Assembly (NCBI RefSeq): GCF_004363295.1
Contig: NZ_SNYQ01000005.1
Coordinates: 62,001 to 126,000 of the forward strand
Origin: Mesocricetibacter intestinalis
GTDB taxonomy: Bacteria > Pseudomonadota > Gammaproteobacteria > Enterobacterales > Pasteurellaceae
DNA: 64,000 nt
Direction: 5' to 3'
The notes under the pieces were generated by a model, which saw only the letters and a program-made list of their open reading frames with translations, ran no database searches and was not told where the DNA came from. The translations under genes and the position numbers were made by a program. Below, piece by piece: positions 8,899 through 18,194 of this stretch (positions are counted from its first letter, which is position 1; each line of letters starts with the position of its first letter).

Positions 8899-9510
8899 AT
8901 GGTGAAAAAATTTTCTGTCGTATTGGGGCTGATCGTCTTTTTTATTTCTTACGCTCAGGCATCGCAGCAGGAGCAGCTTTACTCTTTTGAGCCCGTCGAA
9001 TTATTTGCCGATAAAAATTTAACCCAGCCTGTGGGGCGACTTGAAGCCGGGGCGCCGATTCGAATATTACAATCTGTAGCGGAGGCAGAGCAGGTGGAAA
9101 TTACCGCCTGGCGCAAAACAAAAGGGTTCGGCCGAATTTGGTATCATGATTTTGCTAAACAGATTACGAATGCGGTTTTCACTAAGGAATTTATGCGCGA
9201 TAAGGCGCAATATCAGATTCTGGAAAGCCGAGAAGATCCTCTAACCGGCTTGCAGTGGCAGAAGGTGCGGCTATCGGTTTGGATGGCTAAAACCGATGTC
9301 AGCAATGATCTCGGCAGCTTCTGGCAAGAAACCCAACAAAGTTTTAAAAGCGAGTGCAGCGTCTGCCACAAACAAAGAGATCCTAAAATGCATGATGCCA
9401 ATGAATGGATCGCCGTTTTTAACGGGATGGTAGGATTTACCGATCTGGATGAAGAAGATGCCAAAAAAGTGTTACGTTATTTACAGATGAATGCTTCCGA
9501 TGCGCAATAA
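8899..9510 (+). CDS. periplasmic monohaem c-type cytochrome resembling the TorC/TorY C-terminal domain
   Basis: About 203 residues: a signal peptide (MVKKFSVVLGLIVFFISYAQA), a domain resembling the C-terminal part of TorC/TorY, and a single haem motif CSVCH near residue 155 followed by a conserved helix (DANEWIAVFNGMVGF). Standard TorC/TorY are pentahaem membrane quinol oxidases of about 370-390 residues with an N-terminal tetrahaem NapC-like part. Here that part is entirely absent. The signal peptide is intact, so this is a free-standing gene, not a fragment. It likely passes electrons to the reductase encoded next. Start uncertain: ATG 8899, TTG 8893 or GTG 8902. Confidence 0.75.
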   Translation: MVKKFSVVLGLIVFFISYAQASQQEQLYSFEPVELFADKNLTQPVGRLEAGAPIRILQSVAEAEQVEITAWRKTKGFGRIWYHDFAKQITNAVFTKEFMRDKAQYQILESREDPLTGLQWQKVRLSVWMAKTDVSNDLGSFWQETQQSFKSECSVCHKQRDPKMHDANEWIAVFNGMVGFTDLDEEDAKKVLRYLQMNASDAQ

Positions 9511-9658
9511 AAAGGTTCCGCACCCGTACGCGAAAAATCTATAACTTATGCCGCCGGGGGGATTTGGCCGCTTGAGGAAGGTGGCGAATAAGGGGATCTA
9601 TTTTTGATTTCAGCCGGAATAAATTTTACCCGCCGGCGCTATATATAAGGAAAATATT

Positions 9659-12127
9659 ATGCACCAATCACGCCGCCGTTTTTTAAAAAATATCAGTTTG
9701 ATGGCAACCGCCGTCGCAATCCCTGATTTTCTTGTTGCACGTAAAGCATTTGCCGAGAGTCCGAGGGAAGAGTGGAAAATTTCCGGCTCACATTGGGGAG
9801 CAATCCGGGCTAAGATTGTGAACGGGCGGATTGCGGAAATTAAGCCCTTTGAATACGATAAATACCCGACGGAAATGATTAAGGGAATTAAAGGGCTGAT
9901 TTACAGCGAAGCGCGAATCCGTTATCCGATGGTACGTCTGGATTGGCTGAAGAATCGCCACAATAGCGATAAAACCCGGCGCGGAGATAACCGCTTTGTC
10001 CGTGTCAGTTGGGACGAAGCCCTAGATTTGTTCTATCAGGAACTGGAGCGCATTCAACAGAATTACGGCCCTTGGGCGTTACATCTCGGCAATGTGGGCT
10101 GGCGTTCCACCGGTCAGCTGCACAGCTGCGGTAATCATATGCTGCGAGCCATAGGAATGCACGGACATAGTGTGGGAACCTTGGGCGATTATTCCACCGG
10201 CGCGGGGCAAACCATTCTTCCTTATGTTTTGGGGTCTACCGAGGTGTATTCGCAGGGAACTTCTTGGGAAATTATTCTGCGCGAAAGCCAAAATATTATT
10301 TTCTGGGCGACGGATCCCGTGAAAAATCTACAAGTAGGTTGGAATTGCGAAACCCATGAGGCCTATGCCTATATGGAACAGCTGAAACAAAAAGTAGCGG
10401 CCAAAGAAATTAATGTGATTTCCATCGATCCGGTGCAAAGTAAAACCCAAAACTACCTGGGGTGCGAACAGCTTTATATTAACCCTCAGACCGATGTAGC
10501 CTTTATGCTGGCAATCGCCCATACGCTGTATAAGGAAAACCTCTACGATAAAGAATTTATTGATGTCTATACCCTTGGCTTCGAGAAGTTTGTGCCTTAT
10601 CTGTTGGGTGAAACCGAAGATAAAGTGGAGAAAACGGCGGAGTGGGCGGAGAAAATCTGCGGCGTTCAAGCGGATAAAATTCGTGAATTTGCCCGTATGC
10701 TGGCAGGAAAACGTACTCAACTGATTTTCGGCTGGGCGATTCAGCGTCAGCAACATGGCGAACAGCCGTATTGGATGGGGGCGGTACTGGCATCGATGCT
10801 CGGTCAAATCGGTTTGCCGGGCGGCGGGATCAGCTATGCGCACCATTATAGTTCTATCGGGGTGCCTGAATCCGGCGCTTCTATGCCGGGCGCTTTCCCG
10901 TCCAATATCGACGAAGGGCAGGAACCTAAGTATAACAATAAGGATTACCGGGGATATTCGGAAGCCATTCCGGTGGCTCGTGCTACAGATTCTTTGCTGC
11001 ATAGCGGGGAGACAATTAATTATAACGGTAGAAAAATCCGATATGCCCCTTACCGCATGGCGGTTTTTTCCGGTTGTAACCAGTGGCACCGTCAATCGGA
11101 TCATAATAAGATGAAACTTGCTTTCCGCGCTCTGGAAACCGTGGTTTCGATTAACTATAGCTGGACGGCGACCTGTCGTTTCTCGGATATAGTATTGCCG
11201 GCCTGTACTCCTTTTGAACGGAACGATATCGATGCCTACGGTTCCTATAGCAACCGCGGTGTGATTGCGATGCAGCAACTGGTCGAACCCTTATATGAAT
11301 CCCGTTCCGACTTTGAAATTTTCAAAGGCCTGTGCCGTCGCTTCGGTAAAGAACAGGAATATTGCCGAGGCATGAATGAAATGCAATGGCTGGAAAAATT
11401 ATATAACGACTGCCGGCGTGAAAATCGCGCGAAAAAATTCGATATGCCGGAATTTGCCGAGTTCTGGCGCAAGGGGTACGTTTTATTTCCGGCGGGCCGA
11501 CCTTGGGTACGCCATGCGGACTTTCGCGAAGATCCGGAATTACACGCCCTTGGCACCCCTTCCGGTTTTATTGAGATTTTCAGTCAAAAGATCGCTTCTT
11601 ATGCCTATCAGGATTGTAAAGGACATCCGATGTGGTTTGAGAAAGCCGAACGCTCTCATGGCGGGCCGAAATCGGATAAGTTTCCTTTCTGGTTGCAGTC
11701 CGTCCATCCGGATAAGCGCTTGCACTCTCAGCTTTGCGAATCTAAAGAATTAAGAGAAAGTTACAGTGTTCAGGGGCGTGAACCGCTTTATATGAATCCG
11801 CAAGATGCCCAGGCTCTTGGTATCCGGGACGGTGATCTGGTGCGTGTTTTCAATGACCGGGGACAACTGCTCGCCGGTGCCGTTTTATCGGATAATTTTG
11901 CCCGCGGCGTAGTGCGTTTGCAGGAGGGCGCCTGGTATTCGCCGGCGGATGAAACTGTGGGCGCCATAGATACTTACGGCGATCCTAATACGCTGACGTT
12001 GGATATCGGCAGTTCCGAATTGGCACAGGCGGTGTGTGTAAGCACCTGTTTGGTGAAGGTCGAAAAATTTAGCGGTACGGCGCCGCAGCCGAACGGATTT
12101 AACGGCCCGGTGGAGGTCGCGCGTTAA
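9659..12127 (+). CDS. torA: periplasmic molybdoenzyme, TMAO/S-oxide reductase (TorA/TorZ family)
   Basis: 822 residues. Twin-arginine signal ([19 protein letters not shown]), then the four-domain bis-MGD fold of the DMSO reductase family without an N-terminal iron-sulphur cluster. GDYSTGAGQ places the molybdenum-ligand serine at about residue 179. It reduces TMAO or related S-/N-oxides as a terminal acceptor in anaerobic respiration. It is flanked by its cytochrome and its chaperone. TorA, TorZ and the methionine-sulfoxide reductase MtsZ of Haemophilus are close relatives, so the substrate is not settled from sequence; the symbol marks family level. AAGG lies 8 bases before the ATG. Confidence 0.85.
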   Translation: MHQSRRRFLKNISLMATAVAIPDFLVARKAFAESPREEWKISGSHWGAIRAKIVNGRIAEIKPFEYDKYPTEMIKGIKGLIYSEARIRYPMVRLDWLKNRHNSDKTRRGDNRFVRVSWDEALDLFYQELERIQQNYGPWALHLGNVGWRSTGQLHSCGNHMLRAIGMHGHSVGTLGDYSTGAGQTILPYVLGSTEVYSQGTSWEIILRESQNIIFWATDPVKNLQVGWNCETHEAYAYMEQLKQKVAAKEINVISIDPVQSKTQNYLGCEQLYINPQTDVAFMLAIAHTLYKENLYDKEFIDVYTLGFEKFVPYLLGETEDKVEKTAEWAEKICGVQADKIREFARMLAGKRTQLIFGWAIQRQQHGEQPYWMGAVLASMLGQIGLPGGGISYAHHYSSIGVPESGASMPGAFPSNIDEGQEPKYNNKDYRGYSEAIPVARATDSLLHSGETINYNGRKIRYAPYRMAVFSGCNQWHRQSDHNKMKLAFRALETVVSINYSWTATCRFSDIVLPACTPFERNDIDAYGSYSNRGVIAMQQLVEPLYESRSDFEIFKGLCRRFGKEQEYCRGMNEMQWLEKLYNDCRRENRAKKFDMPEFAEFWRKGYVLFPAGRPWVRHADFREDPELHALGTPSGFIEIFSQKIASYAYQDCKGHPMWFEKAERSHGGPKSDKFPFWLQSVHPDKRLHSQLCESKELRESYSVQGREPLYMNPQDAQALGIRDGDLVRVFNDRGQLLAGAVLSDNFARGVVRLQEGAWYSPADETVGAIDTYGDPNTLTLDIGSSELAQAVCVSTCLVKVEKFSGTAPQPNGFNGPVEVAR

Positions 12128-12711
12128 TGGAAGGGCTTAGTATCCGCGAGCGGAGTTTTATTTATACTTGGTTTGTCAGCCTGCTCGGACGGGAACTGTC
12201 CGAATCTCAGCTGCAACAAATAAAATCCGGTGTTTTCGAACCGCTCTTTACGTTTATGCAAGAATTAGGCTTTCAGGAAAAAATACAAAGCCTGCAGCAA
12301 GCATTTGATGCCTGTATGGCATTGGAATATCCGCATCTTGAGCTGGCGGCGGATTATGCCCAGTTGTTTTTACTGGAAGGCGAGCTCAGCGCCTTACCTT
12401 ATGCTTCGGCCTATTTAACGGAGGCGGAAACGGAATCTCATCTTAAGGGGCTGGAACATTATTTGCTTAAGTTGGAACTGATGCCGAATAGGGAATATCA
12501 TGAGCCCGTCGATCATCTCTGTATTTATTTGGAAGTATTGATTCATTTACTGGAAAGGGACGAGCAGGAAGCCCGCCGCTTTGCCGAAGACTATATTTTC
12601 AGCTGGTTACCGACCTTGGTAGGCAAACTGAATGAAAAAAAACGCAAGAATAGCTTTTATGCGCTGTTAGTTAACCTGTTGTTTGATTTTATCCGCAGGG
12701 ATCTTTCCTGA
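12127..12711 (+). CDS. torD: TorD-family molybdoenzyme chaperone
   Basis: 194 residues, all-helical. The family signature EPVDHLCIYLEVLIHLL is present at about residues 124-140, preceded by a conserved YASAYLTE segment. TorD binds the Tat signal and apoenzyme of its partner reductase in the cytoplasm and assists molybdopterin insertion before export. Its ATG shares one base with the reductase stop (TAATG), so expression is coupled. A hairpin (12732-12748) ends the operon. Confidence 0.9.
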   Translation: MEGLSIRERSFIYTWFVSLLGRELSESQLQQIKSGVFEPLFTFMQELGFQEKIQSLQQAFDACMALEYPHLELAADYAQLFLLEGELSALPYASAYLTEAETESHLKGLEHYLLKLELMPNREYHEPVDHLCIYLEVLIHLLERDEQEARRFAEDYIFSWLPTLVGKLNEKKRKNSFYALLVNLLFDFIRRDLS

Positions 12712-12731
12712 ATTAGCCGCTTATTACAATC

Positions 12732-12752
12732 GGGGGCGGGAAGCCCCCTTAT
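12732..12752 (+). terminator. terminator after torD
   Basis: GGGGGC (12732-12737) / GCCCCC (12743-12748) with a five-base loop, then TTATTT. It lies between the convergent torD and ATP-grasp genes. Confidence 0.7.
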
Positions 12753-13592
12753 TTAGTTTGTGTTCAGGGCTTCTAGAATGGCATCGGCGAATCTTGCCGT
12801 AGCCCCCGAATCCGTGTGTAAATACAGCGCAGGCTCGATCAGTTCGAGTTCATTTAACACGAAATCTTCTCCGATTAGGGTAGCGTCAACTCTTGCGTAG
12901 AAGGGGATTTCAGCTAACTGCCGCAATACCTGCTCGGCTTGGGCGATAATAGCCGCTTGCGGCCGGACAGGTATAATTTGTACGCCATAGGCGGAATTGG
13001 CGCGGAAGTCTCCTTGTTTAGGCAAGCGGCAAACTCCGTGGCTGAATTTTCCGCGTAGAAAGATCAGACTGGTTTCTCCGTTTTGGGCGACTTCAGGCAT
13101 ATAGGGCTGAATAATCACTCCCTGCGGATAAGTGCTCAGATCCTGTGGCAATTCCTCTGCCTGTAAGCGGATAACCCCTTTGCCGCTTTGCCCGATGGCG
13201 GGTTTCAGAACGATATCATGCCAGCCGCGGGCAGCCACTTTTTCGCGGAGGCGGGGAGCTTCCCCTTTTATACTTAGGCTCGGAATAATAGAAATACCTT
13301 TAGTTTGCAGATCGCACAAATAGTTTTTATTCATATTCCAGCGCATCATTTCCGGCGGATTCAGAAAACGGCATCCCCGCGCCGCCAGCCTTTCAATCCA
13401 GTTTTCAAATTGCTGCGGCTGTTCGGCGTAATCCCAAGCGCATAGGGGCAGGATAGCTTCGGCTTGCGTTACTTTCTGCCAGGGTTCGAAACTGCAATTC
13501 AGGCCCTTTTGACGTAATAACTCCGCTAGAGGGCGCAGATTTTCCGGTGCTTCGGGATAAAGGTTGCAGGTCGTGATAACAAGGTGTTGCAT
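12753..13592 (-). CDS. ATP-grasp fold protein of unknown substrate
   Basis: 279 residues from MQHLVITTCNLYPEAPENL. A pre-ATP-grasp domain is followed by the ATP-grasp core with DIVLKPAIGQSGKGVIRL (nucleotide-binding loop), a QPYMPEV strand and the metal-binding end YARVDATLIGEDFVLNELELIEPALYL. This resembles glutathione-synthetase/RimK-like ligases, which join a carboxylate to an amine via acyl-phosphate. The substrate cannot be inferred. An upstream in-frame extension to 13745 would run back through the hairpin and the cupredoxin gene, so I start at 13592. It is last in the minus-strand iron-transport cluster. Confidence 0.75.
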   Translation of the reverse strand: MQHLVITTCNLYPEAPENLRPLAELLRQKGLNCSFEPWQKVTQAEAILPLCAWDYAEQPQQFENWIERLAARGCRFLNPPEMMRWNMNKNYLCDLQTKGISIIPSLSIKGEAPRLREKVAARGWHDIVLKPAIGQSGKGVIRLQAEELPQDLSTYPQGVIIQPYMPEVAQNGETSLIFLRGKFSHGVCRLPKQGDFRANSAYGVQIIPVRPQAAIIAQAEQVLRQLAEIPFYARVDATLIGEDFVLNELELIEPALYLHTDSGATARFADAILEALNTN

Positions 13593-13610
13593 AGGTGCTT
13601 TAATAGGTTG

Positions 13611-13631
13611 CCCCTTCCGGAGAGGAAGGGG
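13611..13631 (-). other. intercistronic hairpin
   Basis: CCCCTTCC / GGAAGGGG perfect 8-bp stem with a five-base loop, in the 49-base gap between the cupredoxin and ATP-grasp genes. No T tract follows on the minus strand, so it may stabilise or attenuate the mRNA instead of ending it. Confidence 0.6.
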
Positions 13632-13641
13632 ATAAGTTGAA

Positions 13642-14076
13642 TTATTGAACCTGCTCCATATATTCGGCCAGGCGTCCTTTATTTTCCGTAGCGCGTTTTT
13701 CCAGTTTATCCACTTCTTTCTGGGCGGCTTCTTTATTGACCGCATTGCCCACTTGAATAATCCCGCTCATATTCATCATGCGATGCGGCGGGCAAATATA
13801 AACGTACAGTCCTTCTTTATTTAGGGTAAGGGTAAATTCTTCGTCTTCTTTCGATAGGAATTTATCCACGCCTTCGGGCAAGGCTCTGCTTTGTACCCAA
13901 TGGCCTTTATGGGTCGGTTTAAAGGTTACGGTATCGCCGATTTCCGCTTTCAGATAACCGGGTTCGAAAACCATACTGCCGTCTTTACCGTTATTCAGCA
14001 TTTTCACTTCATGATTAGCCGCAAAGGCGGAAGCCGAACATACAATTAATGCGGCGCTTAATAGGATTTTTTTCAT
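13642..14076 (-). CDS. periplasmic cupredoxin (pseudoazurin-like)
   Basis: 144 residues with a cleavable signal peptide (about 1-19, ending SAFA). The mature protein has the plastocyanin/azurin fold with all four type 1 copper ligands visible: His in THKGHWVQS, then Cys, His and Met in YICPPHRMMNMSGIIQVG. A charged C-terminal helix of about 30 residues (KEAAQKEVDKLEKRATENK) goes beyond the minimal domain. Pseudoazurins are soluble electron carriers. This one overlaps the ABC ATPase gene by four bases (ATGA), so it is made together with an iron-type importer. A role in redox handling of the imported metal is possible but not shown. Confidence 0.85.
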   Translation of the reverse strand: MKKILLSAALIVCSASAFAANHEVKMLNNGKDGSMVFEPGYLKAEIGDTVTFKPTHKGHWVQSRALPEGVDKFLSKEDEEFTLTLNKEGLYVYICPPHRMMNMSGIIQVGNAVNKEAAQKEVDKLEKRATENKGRLAEYMEQVQ

Positions 14077-14867
14077 GCTTTATTCTCCCTTGGATTTTGC
14101 TTATAGGATTTGCGCAGCGGGCGGATAACCGGCGAGCCGTTGCAATCATATAAAATTTCAATATCTACTTTGTACAGTTTGCTGATCAGTTCCGGCTGCA
14201 ATACTTGTCGGGCCGGTCCCAATCCCTGTATTTTGCCTTCTCCGAGCAGGATAATGCAATCGGAAAATTGAGCGGCAAGGCTAAGATCATGCAATACCAT
14301 TAAAGTGATCAGATTATTGCGGCGAGTATAATCGCAAACATGTTCCAGCAGGTTGATCTGATGGTGCATATCCAATGCGCTGACCGGTTCGTCCAACATC
14401 AGCATTTGCGGGTTGCGCAGCAACACCTGAGCAAACATTACCATCTGGCGCTGACCGCCGCTCAGACGCATTACGTCCTTATGGGCCAAATGGGCGATAT
14501 TCAGTTTTTCCATCATCTCGGCGGCTTCGCGCAGCAGTTCATCCCCCACATGCATATGTAATGCGTCCAGCCGACCGAGTAAAATTACTTCAAGTGCGGT
14601 TAGAGAGGCCTCGACTTGGGTATCCTGCGGCATATAGCCGATACGTTTACGCCAGCTCAATAACGAACGCCGGCTCAGTAATTCCGTACCGTAATAAATA
14701 TGCCCCTGATAGGCTACCTCGCCAAAAATCGTCTTAAGCATAGAGGATTTGCCGGCTCCGTTAGGACCCAGAATAGAATAAATTTTTCCCTGTTCCAGAT
14801 TAAGATTAATGCGATCCGCTACTTTTTGAGTACCGCGTTGAATGGTTAAATTTTCTAAGCGTAACAT
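14073..14867 (-). CDS. ABC importer ATPase (iron/siderophore/cobalamin type)
   Basis: 264 residues with Walker A (GPNGAGKSS), Q-loop (MPQDTQ), ABC signature (LSGGQRQMVMFAQVLL), Walker B (MLMLDEPVSALD) and H-loop (VLHDLSLA). It is the cytoplasmic ATPase partner of the FecCD-type permease just upstream (four-base gap) and belongs to the FepC/FecE/BtuD group. The last bases overlap the cupredoxin start. Confidence 0.92.
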   Translation of the reverse strand: MLRLENLTIQRGTQKVADRINLNLEQGKIYSILGPNGAGKSSMLKTIFGEVAYQGHIYYGTELLSRRSLLSWRKRIGYMPQDTQVEASLTALEVILLGRLDALHMHVGDELLREAAEMMEKLNIAHLAHKDVMRLSGGQRQMVMFAQVLLRNPQMLMLDEPVSALDMHHQINLLEHVCDYTRRNNLITLMVLHDLSLAAQFSDCIILLGEGKIQGLGPARQVLQPELISKLYKVDIEILYDCNGSPVIRPLRKSYKQNPRENKA

Positions 14868-14871
14868 TTGG

Positions 14872-15912
14872 TTATCCCCGTTTACTCAGCACAATCCAGA
14901 AGAAGAAAGGGACACCGACAAAGGAGGTAATAATACCTACCGGGAAAAGTGCGCCCGGAATAATAATCTTTGAAAGTACCGAAGCGATGGATAAAAATGC
15001 CGCTCCCACCAGCATTGCACCGGGCAGGAAAAAACGCTGATCTTCGCCCAGCAGCATTCGCGCCACATGGGGCGCTACCAGCCCGATAAAGCCGATAATA
15101 CCAACAAAACTGATTGCCGTTGCGGTCATTACGGCGACGATAATCAGGGTTTTCAAACGCAGCAGTTGCAGGTTGATTCCCAGGCTGAGAGCACGTTCTT
15201 CGCCCAGGCGAAGTGCGGTCAGTTTCCATACGTCTTTAGATAATAAAAAGACGCTGATACTGGTAACCACCGCAGCAATAATTAAATGCTCCCAGGTGGA
15301 TTTGGTTAAGCTACCGAATAGCCAGAACAGAATCTGCTGTGAAATTTCCGGAGCGGCGATAAACTGAATCAGGGAAAGCATGGACTGGAACAGGAACAGT
15401 AGAGCGATTCCCACCAATACCAGCATAGCGGAACTGAAACGCCGCATGGAAGCGAATACAAATAAAATGGCGGAGGCCAAAATGGTCATGACAAAGGCGC
15501 CGGCGGGTACTGCAAAGGCGGAAGGTAAACCGAAGCCGCCGAAGGCAATTACTGCGGAAGCGCCTAAGCCTGCCGCCGCTGCCAGACCGAGGGTATAGGG
15601 GCTGGCCATGGGGTTATTCAGCAGGGTTTGAATTTCCGCCCCGCCCACACCCAGTGCAGCCCCGACCACTAACGCCATTAGCGCCATGGGTAAACGCAGA
15701 TCATAGACGATAACGCTAGTGGTGGTTTCCACATCGTCTAAACGCAACAAAGCGCGGACCACTTCTTCCAGCGGCAACATGGAAGGGCCGGTAACTATAT
15801 CAAATACCAGCCCGATAATACTCAGGGCTAGAAAACCTATAACCACGAGCCAGCGTTTACGCTCTAGCGCACGCTGGCTGCGGATAATATGTTCGACTTT
15901 TGCGGAAGCCAT
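14872..15912 (-). CDS. ABC importer permease, FecCD family
   Basis: 346 residues, about ten membrane segments. LRLPMALMALVVGAALGVGGAEIQTLLNNPMASPYTLGLAAAAGLGA is the FecCD/BtuC signature, and GFIGLVAPHVARMLLGEDQRFFLPGAMLVGA is the coupling region that contacts the ATPase. As a homodimer it forms the inner-membrane channel. Its start overlaps the stop of the binding-protein gene by one base. Two uptake signals lie in or near this operon (14592, 15211). Confidence 0.92.
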   Translation of the reverse strand: MASAKVEHIIRSQRALERKRWLVVIGFLALSIIGLVFDIVTGPSMLPLEEVVRALLRLDDVETTTSVIVYDLRLPMALMALVVGAALGVGGAEIQTLLNNPMASPYTLGLAAAAGLGASAVIAFGGFGLPSAFAVPAGAFVMTILASAILFVFASMRRFSSAMLVLVGIALLFLFQSMLSLIQFIAAPEISQQILFWLFGSLTKSTWEHLIIAAVVTSISVFLLSKDVWKLTALRLGEERALSLGINLQLLRLKTLIIVAVMTATAISFVGIIGFIGLVAPHVARMLLGEDQRFFLPGAMLVGAAFLSIASVLSKIIIPGALFPVGIITSFVGVPFFFWIVLSKRG

Positions 15913-17027
15913 TATTTATTCTCTGGATAGAGATAGAAGGTACCTTGCGGAACAATCGGCAGGTTTTTGCGATAGAATTCCTCGTAGGTTTTAGTCGGAT
16001 CTAAGTCGGCGAATAGTTCCGGATAAACGGCTTTCGCAACGAACTGAATGGAAGCGCTGTCGGAAAGGGTACGGGAATTGGCATGGTAGGCGCCGTATAG
16101 ACGATTGGATTTAATCGCCGGCAGTTCGGACCAACCCGGACGAGCTTTGAAGCCCTTCAGGCGTTTTTCCGCTTCCGATTCTTCGATATTAAAGCCCATT
16201 ACCATGGCTTCCGGATTTTTCTTTAGTTCGGTTTCGCGCCCGGTAATAATTACTACATCAGGCTTGGCGGCCAATACCAGTTCCGGATTAATCGGGCTGT
16301 AGAATTCTACCGCATTTTTGGCGATATTATCCGCACCGATCAGATTCAGCATGGAACCCCACATACTTTTACCGAAGGTAAAACTGAACTCTTTCGGCCC
16401 TTTGTTACCGAATTCCACATAGACTTTCGGTTTCGGCGGATTGGCTTTCGCAATGCGATCCTGAATGTCTTTCACAACCGCTTTATATTCTTCATTCAGC
16501 TGTTTAGCTTTCTCTTCATTGCCGGTTAGCACGCCGATAATTTCTGTGGATTTTACATGTTTATCCAGGGTTTGAGCCAGATAATCGATGACCACAACGG
16601 GAATACCCGCAGTTTCCAGAGGCTCAAGATCGGAATCCAACGCCTGATATTGCCAGTCGGACAGTACCACCAGATCCGGTTTTAAGGCCAGAATTTTTTC
16701 GATGGAGAAGGTACCGACTTCCACTTCACCCACATCTTCCAGTTGGTTCAGGCGCGGAACGGCTTTACTGAAGGCTTCCCAGCTGGTGGGCGCCCAGTCG
16801 CTCCATACCGCTTTGGAAAAGCCGACGATATTATCAAAGGATTTCACTCCGGCGATCGCCATATAATCTTGATAGTTAAAGGCGAGTACCACACGTTTGG
16901 CCGGAACATCAACGGTTACCGTACGATCGATAACATCGGTTAATTCCACTTTTTTAGCCAGTGCGGAGGTGCTGAAAGCAAGCAGAGAGGCAAGGGCAAG
17001 AGCGCCGAGTTTAAATTGTTTTGGCAT
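15912..17027 (-). CDS. periplasmic substrate-binding protein of an iron-type ABC importer
   Basis: 371 residues. Signal peptide (MPKQFKLGALALASLLAFSTSALA) without a lipobox cysteine, so soluble and periplasmic. It has the TroA/FecB-like two-lobe fold: DVPAKRVVLAF, then IEKILALKPDLVVLSDWQY, the linking helix, and a second lobe with NPELVLAAKPDVVIITG. It delivers ferric siderophore, haem or another metal chelate to the permease. The exact ligand is not evident. First gene of a five-gene minus-strand operon. Fur- and FNR-like sites upstream suggest iron and oxygen control. Confidence 0.88.
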   Translation of the reverse strand: MPKQFKLGALALASLLAFSTSALAKKVELTDVIDRTVTVDVPAKRVVLAFNYQDYMAIAGVKSFDNIVGFSKAVWSDWAPTSWEAFSKAVPRLNQLEDVGEVEVGTFSIEKILALKPDLVVLSDWQYQALDSDLEPLETAGIPVVVIDYLAQTLDKHVKSTEIIGVLTGNEEKAKQLNEEYKAVVKDIQDRIAKANPPKPKVYVEFGNKGPKEFSFTFGKSMWGSMLNLIGADNIAKNAVEFYSPINPELVLAAKPDVVIITGRETELKKNPEAMVMGFNIEESEAEKRLKGFKARPGWSELPAIKSNRLYGAYHANSRTLSDSASIQFVAKAVYPELFADLDPTKTYEEFYRKNLPIVPQGTFYLYPENK

Positions 17028-17045
17028 ATTGGAGATTCCTTTTTA

Positions 17046-17064
17046 AAATGAGAATGATTCTTTG
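17046..17064 (-). promoter_or_regulatory. Fur box-like site upstream of the iron transporter
   Basis: ATGAGAATGATTCTTT has the GAGAATGATTCT core common in Fur sites and lies 19-37 bases before the binding-protein start. Fur with ferrous iron would repress from this place. Confidence 0.7.
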
Positions 17065-17126
17065 TTATGCTAAAAAATTAAAAGAGCTTTGGCAAGTGGG
17101 ATATAAGATGAAATGGGAAAATTAGC

Positions 17127-17140
17127 TTGATATAAATCAG
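17127..17140 (-). promoter_or_regulatory. FNR-like site
   Basis: TTGATATAAATCAG matches the FNR consensus TTGAT-N4-ATCAA at 9 of 10 fixed bases. It lies about 100 bases before the iron transporter start, beyond the Fur-like site, a suitable place for anaerobic activation. Confidence 0.5.
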
Positions 17141-17197
17141 AAAATACATAGATTTAGGTCTCTAGCGGCCGGTTTTCGGGCGCTTTGCACCTTAATT

Positions 17198-17247
17198 CGT
17201 GCCGAAGCCGTCCTCCTCATAAGGTAAAGTGCGGTTCTTTCGGCACG
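17198..17247 (-). terminator. inverted repeat downstream of tesB
   Basis: CGTGCCGAA (17198-17206) and TTCGGCACG (17239-17247) are perfect inverted copies, with an uptake signal AAGTGCGGT (17227) in the loop. It follows tesB on the minus strand; no clear T tract, so termination is only likely. Confidence 0.4.
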
Positions 17248-17261
17248 GATTTTCGCGGCGC

Positions 17262-18125
17262 TTAGCTCTGCTTGAAACGGATTAATCCTTCCTGTTGGGT
17301 CGTAGCGATCAACCGCCCTTGGCTGTCGAAAATTTGCCCGCGCGATAAGCCTCTGCCGCCATAAGCGTTATTGCTTTCAATGGCATAAAGCAGCCATTGA
17401 TTTAAATCGAAAGGGCGGTGAAACCAGATACTGTGGTCAATGGTCGCAACCTTTAATCCGGGTTGCAGAAATCCGGTGGCATGGGGATGCAGTGCGGTCA
17501 GCAGCGGATGAAAATCCGAAAAGTAAGCCAGCAGGCACTGAGCGATAGCCGGCGAAGAGGGTACCCGACCTTTAGCTTTTACCCAGATATATTGTTGCGG
17601 CGGCAGTTTCAGCCCTTGCAACGGGTTGTTTATATATTTGGTGCGGATATCAAAAGGGCGCTCGGCAGTGAATTTACTGCGCAGCGGTTCGGGAATATGG
17701 GCGGCCAGTTTATTGATCATCTGGCTTTCCGCAATAAAGCTGTCGGGAGCGCCCATATCGGGCATACTTGCCTGATGCTCAAAACCTTGCTCTTGTTTCT
17801 GAAAGGAAGCGGTAATATGGCAGATGGCTTCGTTATGCTGAATGGCTTTGACTCTCAGCGCACTGAAACTTTTGCCTTCGCGTAGAATTTCAACATCATA
17901 AATAATAGGGTGATGGCTGTCGCCGGGAGATAGAAAATAAGCATGGCAGGAATGCAGGCTTCGTTCCTGCGGCGCCACCTGAATAGCGGCGGAAAGCGCC
18001 TGGGCAACCACCTGTCCGCCGAATACCTGAGGAAGTCCGATATCCTGGCTATCGCCGCGAAACAGCATTTTATCCAGCCGTTCCAGTTGCAACAGATTAA
18101 TTAAATTTTGTAATACTTCAGACAT
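17262..18125 (-). CDS. tesB: acyl-CoA thioesterase II
   Basis: 287 residues, the usual TesB length (E. coli 286). It is a double hot-dog fold: the first half has DIGLPQVFGGQVVAQALSAA and HSCHAYFLSPGDSHHPIIYDVE, the second has ATIDHSIWFHRPFDLNQWLLYAIESNNAYGGRGLSRGQIF. The catalytic Asp/Thr/Gln region near DHSIWFHR is intact. It hydrolyses medium- and long-chain acyl-CoA to free fatty acid and CoA in the cytoplasm. Monocistronic, transcribed away from the 4.5S RNA gene. Confidence 0.95.
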   Translation of the reverse strand: MSEVLQNLINLLQLERLDKMLFRGDSQDIGLPQVFGGQVVAQALSAAIQVAPQERSLHSCHAYFLSPGDSHHPIIYDVEILREGKSFSALRVKAIQHNEAICHITASFQKQEQGFEHQASMPDMGAPDSFIAESQMINKLAAHIPEPLRSKFTAERPFDIRTKYINNPLQGLKLPPQQYIWVKAKGRVPSSPAIAQCLLAYFSDFHPLLTALHPHATGFLQPGLKVATIDHSIWFHRPFDLNQWLLYAIESNNAYGGRGLSRGQIFDSQGRLIATTQQEGLIRFKQS

Positions 18126-18194
18126 ATATTCACCTTATTTATTTAGCCGGCTGCATAATCTTTGCACGTTTAAACCCCAACCGAGGATAAAGAT

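Noticed and set aside
10328-11278. 316-codon open frame antisense to torA
   Set aside because: A shadow of the GC-skewed codon use of torA; no homology-like motifs and no ribosome site.
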